From: Coix lacryma-jobi var. lacryma-jobi
Lineage: Eukaryota > Streptophyta > Magnoliopsida > Poales > Poaceae
Reading direction: 5' to 3'
Length of the DNA stretch: 64,000 bases
Assembly (NCBI GenBank): GCA_009763385.1
Contig: VDCT01000089.1
Location: forward strand, 620,001 to 684,000
Positions within the stretch are counted from its first letter, which is position 1. Every line of letters starts with the position of its first letter. A program made the position numbers and the translations under genes. The notes beneath the pieces are model-generated. The model was not told the origin of the DNA. It saw only the letters and a list, made by a program, of their open reading frames with translations, and made no database searches. Below, piece by piece: positions 55,090-64,000 of the stretch.

Positions 55090-56119
55090 CTAACTAGTCT
55101 CATCCCTCACAGCACCATCATCCCATCGTCGTCATCATCATCATCCTTGAGACAATTGAAGAAGAACCCTCGAGAGAAGCCGAGGATCCGGTCCCTGAGG
55201 AAAGAGGGGTTCTCTCCTCTCGCGGTGATGGTCCTCTCATGTAGGCGATCATTGTAGTCTGGAGATGGTGAAGCTGTAACTACTCCAAGTCTCCAACCTA
55301 AAGCCTGAGAAGCCTGTTCTGCTCAGTCGCATGCATGCCCTCAAGACAAACACCTCGAAGCGACGCCTCGGTCTCGGCCATGATCGTGGATAGGAAGGTC
55401 GTCATCCCCGGCTGATCACTAAGCTGCTATGCATCTCCTGCTCCCTCTGACAGCCTGGTCCCTCTGACAGTCATGTGAGCTAGCTCTGTAGTGAGACGAT
55501 CTATCTCGGTAGCATGCTCCTCCTGACTCTAGTGATGTGCCGCTATCTCCTCACTGAGAATGTGGTCCAGGTGGTCGTAGCTACGTGACAGACACCCATA
55601 GGTAGCCATGAGTGCAGCCATAGCACTCCCAGCTGGTCCTACACAGTGCTCCCGCTCCGAAGAACTAGCCTCAAGTGCGGTGGCACCTGGCTGACGCCAC
55701 ACCGACTGGTAAGGGTCCGCCGTAGGGAAGACGCTAGCAGTGGCTTGCGCGACCACCTCCGTGTGATCCTCCATAATGTCCCGAAGAACAGTATAGGCAA
55801 CCTGTTAGCTCCATCCCACGGGGTCCTACCTTGCAGTGCGAACACCGGCGGCACCATACATGATCTTGCGGATCGCGACTGGGTACGTCCACCTCAACTG
55901 TGTACATATAGTGGTCCTCCGAGAACTGGACTCGATGCCACTCGTACTGCGGCTCCTGGCCCTCCTGGTATCAGACTAGGTGCAGCACTCTCCACAAAAG
56001 GGTAGGCATGCCGAAGTCCTCCAGAAAATCCTCTGATCCTCGGTCGGTCCAGGGTCCCAACATATAATCGGCCTCCTGCCTCCAGTCGACTTTCGGGCTG
56101 TACGCTTGGTACGGGCCAT
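55090..56119 (-). pseudogene. Extra 5' ORF with histone H3 tail-like N-terminus (copy C, broken)
   Basis: It starts MARTKRTARKSTGGRRP at 56119: as in copy A except that the K14 equivalent is Arg. One base is then lost (codon 17), and in the corrected frame the same body follows (landmarks SEDFLEDFGMPT, MYTVEVDVPSRD and GRTPWDGAN), followed by the part with MEDHTEVVAQATASVFP (55774 downward) and a weak coiled coil. A run of seven Asp codons (about 55127-55147) shows that the acidic C-terminal segment is shared with A. The exact stop is uncertain. Preceded by TTATTTCAG. Confidence 0.82.
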
Positions 56120-57032
56120 CTGAAATAAGTTTATCCACATAGTTTTTAATTAGTTGAGAACAACTTTTATTTAAAGAAACGGGACAGATAACATAAGGAA
56201 GGAAGTAAGATTAATGCAAGTTGTATGATCATGATGCATGTGCGTAACATACGTCCTCACTGCCTAACAAACTAACGGCTAGACGGTGGCATACAACAGT
56301 CACTCATAGCGTTAACTAACGTACTACATGTTCGCAAGTCCGTACCTGCAGAAAATCATTTCAGCCCTGCCCACAATATGAATATCATGCATTGCTGAAA
56401 TAAATCTAATACTGACTTAGGTGCACACCCAGTATACACGTAAGCAGTATATGCACCATCAAATAAAATACTCCCTCAATTAAGTACCTTCACATATGCT
56501 TGTGTGTAACAAGTATACGTTCCAATACCAAACTAGCACCCCCTAGACCGACGGTTGTCCGATCATGCTCTCACTCACCTTACACTACCCATTCCTTGTA
56601 TCTACCCGCAATTAAATACCTTCGCTTGTACTCGTGTGCATACGGGTACAGGCTCCAGTACCAAACTAGCTCTCGCCTAGACCAACGTATGTTTGGTCAT
56701 GCTCTCACAGCTCCCTTATTACCTTGGCATAGAGGCATTTGATCCATACATTACTATTCCGAAGAATAGCACCCATACAATTCCTTGCCGTATGGACGAC
56801 AGCATATAACATAAAGTAACATGATGCATTACCCCAAAGTTAGTACTTAGATAGCCACCTAAGATCCTATTGGGTATAAGGACTTGATCACTGGCACACC
56901 TTAGCTTTAATTCTTAAGATTTTCCAAATCCTAATATAACTATAAGTTGGCAAATATAGCTTTATTCCTTGCAAAATACTGTTTTCAAATACACCCATGA
57001 ACAGTAACACTAAACTATGCTCCGATGCCAGC
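56120..57032 (-). other. Leader and primer-binding site of element C
   Basis: A 0.9 kb leader matching that of D, including the duplicated segment (about 56480-56580 and 56610-56720). The primer site 57017-57030 reads TGGCATCGGAGCAT in element sense, next to the LTR edge at 57033. Confidence 0.78.
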
Positions 57033-60000
57033 TGTAGCAGAACCGACCAATTTGCACCAGATTAAAGCACCGAGATCCTCACTTATAGCAAAGATCATTA
57101 AGTACTTAAGCTCGTACAAACCCGGTAGTCCAGAAATCTCGAAGGATTTCAAATCATTTCAACAACATCAGCCAAGATCGTAGTAGTTCAGCGAACATGT
57201 CCACAGATTACATCACAGTTGCACATAGTTCAAATTACATCGGAGTACGAAACAATATTACAAACCATAATTTGATAAAGTAGCGGAAGCAACATAGTCT
57301 TAAACATAAGCTTGGATTGTTCTTAATACAGTGCCATCTGTCTGATCAGGTCCACAAAAGCAACAGATAAGATAAGTGGTGACCATGCCCTTGGTCTAGT
57401 CATCTCCCGTCACCGGGTATAAGCAATTCTCATAATAGCCATAAAAGCATTGGCCATATTCAACAACAAGGGAATAAACCCTGAGTACAAGAAGGTACTC
57501 AGCTAGACTTACCCGTCATAAACCAAAAATAATGAGACACAAAGGATCATGTAGGCTATATAGGTGGGGTTGGCTAACATACTCCTTTGCATGAAAGCTT
57601 TAGTAATAAAACTCAGTTTAGAGTATTGGCAATTGCTTTTAATAATTAACTCTACCTTACTAGGTTTGTACCTGCACTAAAACAAGCACTTGGCTAATTA
57701 ATCAATCAAGAGTGACTATTTCATCAATAGCCTTTCAGATTCCATACCATCTTAGTTCCATAAGTTCTACGGGTGATGGTCTATAGTCAATTGCTCACTA
57801 TCAAGAGCGATGGCGATTATAATCGATTCCTACCAGCTGGGGATAAAATGTCTCACACTCGCCCGACACATTCCGGCTACGGCAGTCGTAAGCTACCAGC
57901 AGGAGATTCGAGAACACAACGCGCGGGACGGCCATGGGCCCTTCTACACCGGGGGTTATCTCAGTGCCAGGTCACTCAAGCTATAACTGCCCACGGTCAT
58001 GCCAGGTCGATCAGGCCCTGCCTGCCCTTGGACCATGCCAGGTTGATCAGAATAGTTGCTCACGGTACAGCTGAGGCCCTGGGTGTTAGGCGTCAACATC
58101 TCCATCACCGGCTCGAATAACCTTACTTGGCTTCGTGGGGGTGGTACTCCGACCTACTCCGTTAAGCAATCGACGCATTCAATTTGACTGAAGGGACATG
58201 CCCGAAAGGGTCCTATGCGACACAGACGGGAGCCTACTAGCACACAGGACCCATGTCCTGCTGCTCTTACATCCCGCCTCTGTCTCCAATTATTATCTCA
58301 TGGTTATATTCATGATAGCACAGGCGAACATGATTAGTATCCACCTAATGCGGGAGACAGAAAATCACCCGACTTTACAGATCTAAGCAGGGCTAAGCAA
58401 TAACGAGCCTAGACCTAAACATGGATATCAAGATATATTGCAGGTGGACAAGGATAAGTAATAATGCATCAACGGTAGCAATCAATTCCTATAACCTAAT
58501 GCAACATTCATCGTCAGGTTCATTGTAAAACATTTGCAAACCGTAGGAGTTAGAATGCTCCGGGGCTTGCCTTTCTCAAAGTCCGACGGACGGTGGTCGC
58601 GGGCACTCTGGTAGCTCTTCGGCGTCGGTCCCCGGCTTCCTCGGTCAGGTTCTCCTCCTGGCTGGGCTCTTCCTGTGTTGGCTGCTGGGTCTGGGTCTCT
58701 TCCGTTGATCCTGTATGGTGCATATGTGTATGAATAGGATGAATGCACATAGAATGCATATGTGATGCACAGGTTAACAGCAATCAGGAGATAAGCACAT
58801 GTCATCTACTGCATTCTCTTCAACAAGGTAGTCAACATCATCCTAATGTTTATAAAAGACCTTACATCTAGCCAACCATTTAATCTATCATAATCAACTT
58901 GTTAAGCTATATAATTACCACAGCCAGATTCACTTAATGAACCTATTTTCCTCTAATTACATGCTGAATAAATTCATTTTAATCATGCCTATAAAAAGCA
59001 ACCTACCATAGATTAACCTATACAGAGCAGTCTACTGTCAAATTTTAGGCCATTTCATTTAAACATTGTCTCTATGAAAAAGACAAATAATATGGTGAAA
59101 AGGTCCTTTGAACTACACCACCTAACAGAAAGTGTCAAACAACAATTTTCACATTTTTCTTCTAAACTTCTTAGCACAAGAGCAGTCTACAAAAATTATC
59201 AGGTTCATATTCTTCATATTTTAATTACTACAAATTTTACAAGAAAACAACATTTAAACATTTAAAAGGCTACTGCAAAAATATTTCATAGAATAACTTC
59301 ATATTATATTTTTCCTTGAAACCACTCATCTAAACAAACCTAGTAAAACTAGAATCACATTTTTCTCACCTATACAGAATTAGTTATGCATTTTCAAAGT
59401 TAATAGCAAATTCCTAATTTAATTTAACTACACATAAAAGTATCACCAAAAATGCATTTAACATTTTTCACACTTAGATCTAAACATGCTTAACACAACA
59501 AAATTTGTTTTACAGGATTTGGACTTAAAATGAGCCTTGTGTGAATTTTTGAAGCCTTTACACAAATTCTGAAAAACTCATTTTAAAGAAAATTCTATCC
59601 TAAACGCTACGGACACCCGGAAAAAGGCACCCGCAGACACAAAACGATAAACGCTTCGCGCACCCAGCTATCCCGAGAGCTATTGCACCCAGACTTCTCT
59701 CCTTTCTCTTCTCTCCTTCTCTGCCAAGCGGGACCCGCTGGTCAGGGCGACCCCACGCGTCAGCGGTCAACGGGCCCACGCGTCGGAGGCAGAGCGCCCG
59801 CCCGGAGTTGACCTGCTCTAGCTCGCCGGCGGCGAGGTTTCCGGCGTCACCGACCCTACCACTAGACTCACCATCACGAGGCGGACACGGTCGGCTAGGT
59901 CGCACAGCCAGATCATAACTGGAGCAAGCTCGACGGCGGCAATGGCGGATCGGCGGCGCGACAACTCTACGCCGGGCCTTGCCGGCTATTCCAAGGCTTG

Positions 60001-61249
60001 GCGACGCAAGCACCAGCTCAAGCACTCCCTAAGCTCCCTCCCGAGGCTTCTATCGAGCCTTGCCGGCCTCGGCATTGTCCGACGCCACGCACGGCGGCGG
60101 CCCGCGGCAAACATGGCGGCGGCATGGCTCTGTTCCGGTCGAAACATGGCAATAGAAGGGTCTCCATCTAACCCTAAGCATCTACGGAGGTCGAGGACGT
60201 AAGAACTGGGCTGATTTGAGATGGTTTGGCCGGAGATGGCCGGACCAAGCTATGGTCACGGCGGCGGCCATGGCGGGAACCCGAGGATGGCACTCGATGT
60301 TCCGCCGGCTAGAGAGGAGAAGAGGGAAACCAACCCTTGCTGAAGAAAGAGGAGGTCAAGGCGGAGAGGTTGCGGAAGGAATCGAGCGGCGGTGCGACAG
60401 GGAGCGAGCAATTGCTCGGTGAAGCTCGGCGGCATTGGCGGTTGGGTGAACTGGAGAAGATGGTGGAGGTGGCTGGCGAGTTTGTGAGCGAGAGAGCGGG
60501 AGAGAGAGTGAGCACTTGCTTGCGAGCGCAAGGCAGAGCGAAGGCAAAGGAATGAAGGGCTAGGTGCATTGCACCTGGCTGGTTGCCATCGGGGAGAAGC
60601 TCCCGACCGGCTGCGGCAGCGCCAGGGTTGAGCGGCCACGCGGCGAGCGAGCACCGGGTGCCTGGGCGACGTGGCGAGCTCGGCGCAACCACGGACGGCG
60701 AAGTCGGCGGTTTGGAGGCCGGCGAGGCGGTCTCGCGGCGGCGGGGCGGTTTCTGCCAGCGGAGGCGGGCGGCGCGCGCGGGGAGGAAGAAAGGGTGGCT
60801 GACAGGCGGGGCCCACTGACAAGTTTAAACTAATGAGGTTTTGATCAAAACTTTGATGCTCCATAACTCCCAAACTAAGCCGAATTAGGAAAAGGTCCTA
60901 AAAGAAAAGTTGCTTAGAATTTTGCAAGGAACAATTCATCTTTAAGGCTCAAGTCCAAATTCTGCTTAGAAAAAGAAATTTACTTCTAATCTATTTTCTA
61001 ATGCAAGAAATCACATTTTAAAAGCTTTTTCTGAGAAAGTGCTTTTAAGCAAAGTTGTTTCTTTCATCAAGATCTATAACTTTGTTTTAAGGCACTAAGT
61101 CAGAAACAGAAAGCAAAACAAGGTTACACTAGAGACTAAGCAAGGACTTAAACATTCATACAAACAAATGCACATGAAATGATGAGATGCTATGCTCATG
61201 CTATGTCAAATTATGCATTTTAGGATTGCTTAACACCTAGGGTGTTACA
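57033..61249 (-). repeat. 5' LTR of element C
   Basis: 4217 bp, TGTAGCAGAACC to GGGTGTTACA. An exon-like reading starts at 58710 after CACCATACAG and is frameshifted once, with readings QEEPSQEENLTEEAG and DHRPSDFEKGKPRSI. GC-rich half at 59600-60830. Confidence 0.94.
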
Positions 61250-62600
61250 CCGTGTTTGAGTATCACGATGGACGCTCTCTCCTTAGTGGACCATGTTTTC
61301 CTGTGCGTGGTGATCGCTTTCCCCGTAGGCATGCTAGGAATGGTTTTTCTACTAACCGTTCTTTTGAGCAGCCGGCCCAACACTGGTATTCTTCCTATTT
61401 TACTCACCCCAGTGTTGGACCGTATGCTCACCATATGTCTTTTTATTGATGTAGGTAAAATGATTGGAGGACATTTGCTTGTGGATTCTGGTTGCTCGAG
61501 GCACATGACCGGAAACGCCAAGTGGTTCTCCAGTCTTAGTCCTGTTGCCGGAAAGGAGTTTATCACTTTCGGCGACAATAGCAAAGGTAAGGTGTTGTCT
61601 CGTGGGTCGGTGCGAGTTAATGAGCACTTGTGTTGCGTGATGTTGCTCTTGTTTCTAACTTGCATTTTAACCTTCTTTCTGTTTCGCAACTTTTTGATGA
61701 TGGCTATGAGATTCATTTTAAACCGAATCTCAGTCGCATTTAGATCCTCAGGGCAATCTTGTTTGTTTAATTTCACCATTTGGGAAAGTCTTTCGTGCGA
61801 ATTTCTCAGAGTCGTTTGGAGTTTCCCGCTGTCTTGTGGCTAGTCCTTCTTCTCTAATCTTTGGAAGTGGCATAGGAGGACTAGGCCACCTGAGTTTCGA
61901 CTTGCTTGCAAGGCTTAGCTCACTTGGCCTAATCCGAGGATTGCCCAAGTTGTCGATGGAGAAGGATCTTGTTTGCCATTCTTGTAGACATGGGAAAATG
62001 GTTGCCGCTCCCCACCATCCAGTGACTCAGGTCATGACACAGCACCCTGGAGAGCTTTTTACACATGGACCTTGTTGGTCCGGCTCGGGTGAGCTCGGTT
62101 GGAGGGAAGTGGCATGTGCTTGTTGTTGTTGACGATTTTTCGAGATATTCGTGGGTCTTCTTTTTGACAGAGAAGACTGAGACTTTCTCTTTTGCTCACA
62201 TCTGATTTGCTTCTTCAGAACGAGTTCCCTATGAACTCGATGCGAGCTATTCGTAGTGATAATGGTTCCGAATTCAAGAATTCGGATTTTGAGAAGTTTT
62301 GTAACTCCTTGGGTTTGGAGCATTAGTTTTCTTCCCCCTACACACCGCCACAAAATGGTGTGTAGAGAGGAAGAATCGGACCCTTGTAGAGATGGCCAGG
62401 ACGATGCTCGATGAGCATAGGACTCCTAGGCGGTATTGGGCCGAAGCTATAAACACTGCATGCTATATTTCCAATCGTATTTTTCTCCGAGCTTTCTTGA
62501 AAAAGACTTCTTATGAGCTGCATTGGAAGACAACCCAACGTGAGTTATTTTAGAGTTTTTGGTTGCCACTATTTTATAGTTAAGAAAGGCAACCTAGACA
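61250..62600 (+). pseudogene. Protease, GAG-pre-integrase and integrase of element H
   Basis: It resumes after C with FEYHDGRSLLSGPCFP. Protease around 61470-61620 has HLLVDSGCSRHMTGNAKWF with the catalytic DSG. GAG-pre-integrase around 61870-62000 has GHLSFDLLARLSSLGLIRG and LVCHSCRHGKM. The integrase core shows VVVDDFSRYSWVFFL (frameshifted), IRSDNGSEFKNSDFEKFC, YTPPQNGV and RRYWAEAINTACYISNRI. Several stops. Confidence 0.9.
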
Positions 62601-64000
62601 AATTTGAGTCTCGTTCTTCTAACGGTGTATTTTTGGGTTATGGCACTCACACTCGAGCTTATCGGTGTACTTAACCTTGATACTAACCGAGTCATGGAGA
62701 CATCGATGTCACTTTCGACGAGACCATGGTTTGTCCTTCTTCTCGTTTTGAGCGTGCAGGTGATCATGCGGTTGGTGAGCCTCTTTTTGATGACGAGGAC
62801 GAGGGTGCTGAAGGTATGGATGATCCAGCACCCCTCCACCTGCTGTGCCACAAAGAGCGGCTTCTACTATGACTCACGGCCCCGACACTTCTTCTTCTTA
62901 GGGGGGCTGTGGGATCCGCCACCTCGAGCGGTACCTTTTGTACCGGGGAGGCACCAGTCTGTTGAGGGGAGGTTTCTTCAGGTCGGGAAGCGCCACGACA
63001 CTTCCAGCGCCAACACCGCTTCAGCAGATGATCAGTAGCATTGACGAACGTGTCACTCGGTCCAGGTCACAACAAATCTCTCACTTTGCTCATTCTGCAT
63101 TTGTTGCTGATTTAGAACCCCAAGATGTTGGACACGCGTTGATGGATCCGGATAGGGTCAATGCCATGCATGAGAAGTTAGAATTTTGAGCGAAATTGGG
63201 TTTGGGTTTTTGGTTCCACCTCCTCCAGACTGTAATCCTATTGGGACAAAATGGGTTTTCAAAAACAAACAAGCATAAGATGGCCACATTGTTAGAAACA
63301 AGGCCAGACTTGTTGCTAAGGGTTATAGTCAGAAGGAGGGATAGACTATGAGGAGACTTTTGCTCTTGTAGCTCATTTGGAGGCTATTAGGATACTCTTG
63401 GCTTTTGCTGCATCCAAAGGGTTTAAACTTTTCAAATGGATGTCAAGAGTGCCTTCTTAAATGGCTACATAGAAGAAGAGGTGTATGTTGAACAACCCCT
63501 CGGTTTTAAAAATCCCAAGTTTCCAAACCATGTTTTTTAAACTCCACAAAGCTTTATATGGTTTGAAACAAGCACCTAGAGCCTGGTATGATAGATTGAA
63601 AAACCTTTTTGCTAGCTAAGAGTTTTTCTCCTCAAGCAAGGCAAAAGCACTCTCTTGGTCTAGATTTACGTGGATGATATCATTTTGGTGGTTCTTTCTC
63701 ACGCTTGGTTGCCAAGACTGCAGATATTATGAGCAGGGAGTTCGAGATGAGTATGATGGGCGAGCTAACTTTCTTTCTTGGATTGCAAATTAAGCATCCC
63801 GAGAAGGGACGTTTGTGCACCAGGGCATGTACACTAAAGACATGCTGAAGAGGGTTCGATATGGGTGAGGCCAAGCCTCTTCCAACACCCATGTCGACCA
63901 CGACGGCCCTGGATGCGGATGTGGATGGAAAGCTGTGGACCAGAAGGAGTACTGGAGTATGATCGGGTCGCTGCTCTACATGACGGAGACACGCCGGACA
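62601..64000 (+). pseudogene. Integrase C-terminus and reverse transcriptase of element H, cut by window end
   Basis: The linker at 62600-63190 includes an acidic/Pro-rich part. RT begins near 63230 (GTKWVFKNKQ), with RNKARLVAKGYSQKEG, then DVKSAFLNGYIEEEVYVEQP, KALYGLKQAPRAWYDRLK, the catalytic YVDDIIF near 63670, and GELTFFLGLQIKHPEKG. It ends in MIGSLLYMT at the window edge. Frameshifts and a nonstandard YVDD surrounding make it inactive. Confidence 0.9.

Larger units (their letters stand above)
35069..61249 (-). mobile_element. Element C: chromovirus with both LTRs, host of F and G
   Basis: LTRs at 35069-39322 and 57033-61249; flanks CCGCG (35064-35068) and CCGTG (61250-61254), a target duplication with one difference. 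Read right to left: LTR, primer site, leader, extra ORF with H3-like tail, gag, protease, [G], RT, RNase H, integrase zinc region, [F], integrase core, chromodomain, polypurine tract, LTR. It interrupts the gag-protease part of H. Sister subfamily of A and D. Confidence 0.94.
19609..64000 (+). mobile_element. Element H: SIRE-like Ty1/copia retrotransposon, host of E and C
   Basis: Parts on the + strand: LTR (19609-22394, left end lost), Met-tRNA-type primer site, gag (22459-23404 and 33583-35068), protease, GAG-pre-integrase, integrase (61250-62560) and reverse transcriptase (63190-64000, cut by the window end). The coding order PR-INT-RT defines Ty1/copia. A long gag with a coiled-coil-rich extension suggests the SIRE/Maximus lineage (inference). 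Interrupted by E and C, each with recognisable 5 bp target duplications. Many frameshifts; the oldest element here apart from its ordering relative to D. Confidence 0.88.

Noticed and set aside
62027..62353. Minus-strand readings over the copia integrase, RT and gag
   Set aside because: They are antisense shadows of recognisable plus-strand domains.

Overview
The window is repeat-dense plant DNA, almost certainly from a grass (inference from the families present: long-LTR Ty3/gypsy chromoviruses, Athila-like gypsy, SIRE-like Ty1/copia, PIF/Harbinger with TAGTCCCGG subterminal repeats). I found no convincing host gene, tRNA, rRNA or CRISPR array. Nearly every base can be assigned to a nested stack of transposable elements, and most coding regions are broken by stops and frameshifts.

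Layout. Element A (1-10067, + strand) is a chromovirus entered inside its 5' leader, with a 4.2 kb 3' LTR. It sits in the RNase H region of element D (10068-19440, - strand), a relative that keeps the best copy of an extra 5' ORF and a truncated LTR. D also holds a PIF/Harbinger transposon (10813-15619) whose left end was deleted. A 168 bp LTR end (19441-19608) joins this block to H, a SIRE-like copia element (19609 to beyond 64000, + strand). H is split by E, an Athila-like gypsy (23405-33577, - strand, target duplication CGAAG), and by C, a second chromovirus (35069-61249, - strand, flanks CCGCG/CCGTG). C is itself split by F, a 9 kb LTR element without coding capacity (40501-49514, duplication CTCGA), and by G, an LTR plus primer-site remnant (51271-53269, duplication GAGAT). 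Insertion order read from nesting: H before E and C; C before F and G; D before A and the transposon.

Main discovery candidate. All three chromovirus copies carry, between the leader and gag, an ORF whose protein starts ARTKRTARKSTGGKRP. Thirteen of its first 14 residues match the N-terminal tail of histone H3, including the K4, K9, S10 and K14 equivalents. Most differences among the three copies in these codons are synonymous, so the peptide appears to have been selected. The ORF ends in a Ser/Asp-rich acidic tail, and the same element encodes a chromodomain at the end of its integrase. A retroelement that makes both an H3-tail mimic and a chromodomain could compete for, decoy or recruit histone-tail readers and writers.

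Second candidate. The copia LTR has two arrays of about 24-nt hairpins (20074-20283 and 20827-20976), the first four spaced exactly 36 bp apart, whose stems differ by compensatory base-pair changes.

Other points: an exon-like acidic ORF conserved inside the chromovirus LTRs, an RNase H1 N-terminal-like ORF in the PIF/Harbinger element, two intact extra ORFs after pol in E, and a terminal LTR hairpin shared by E, F and G.
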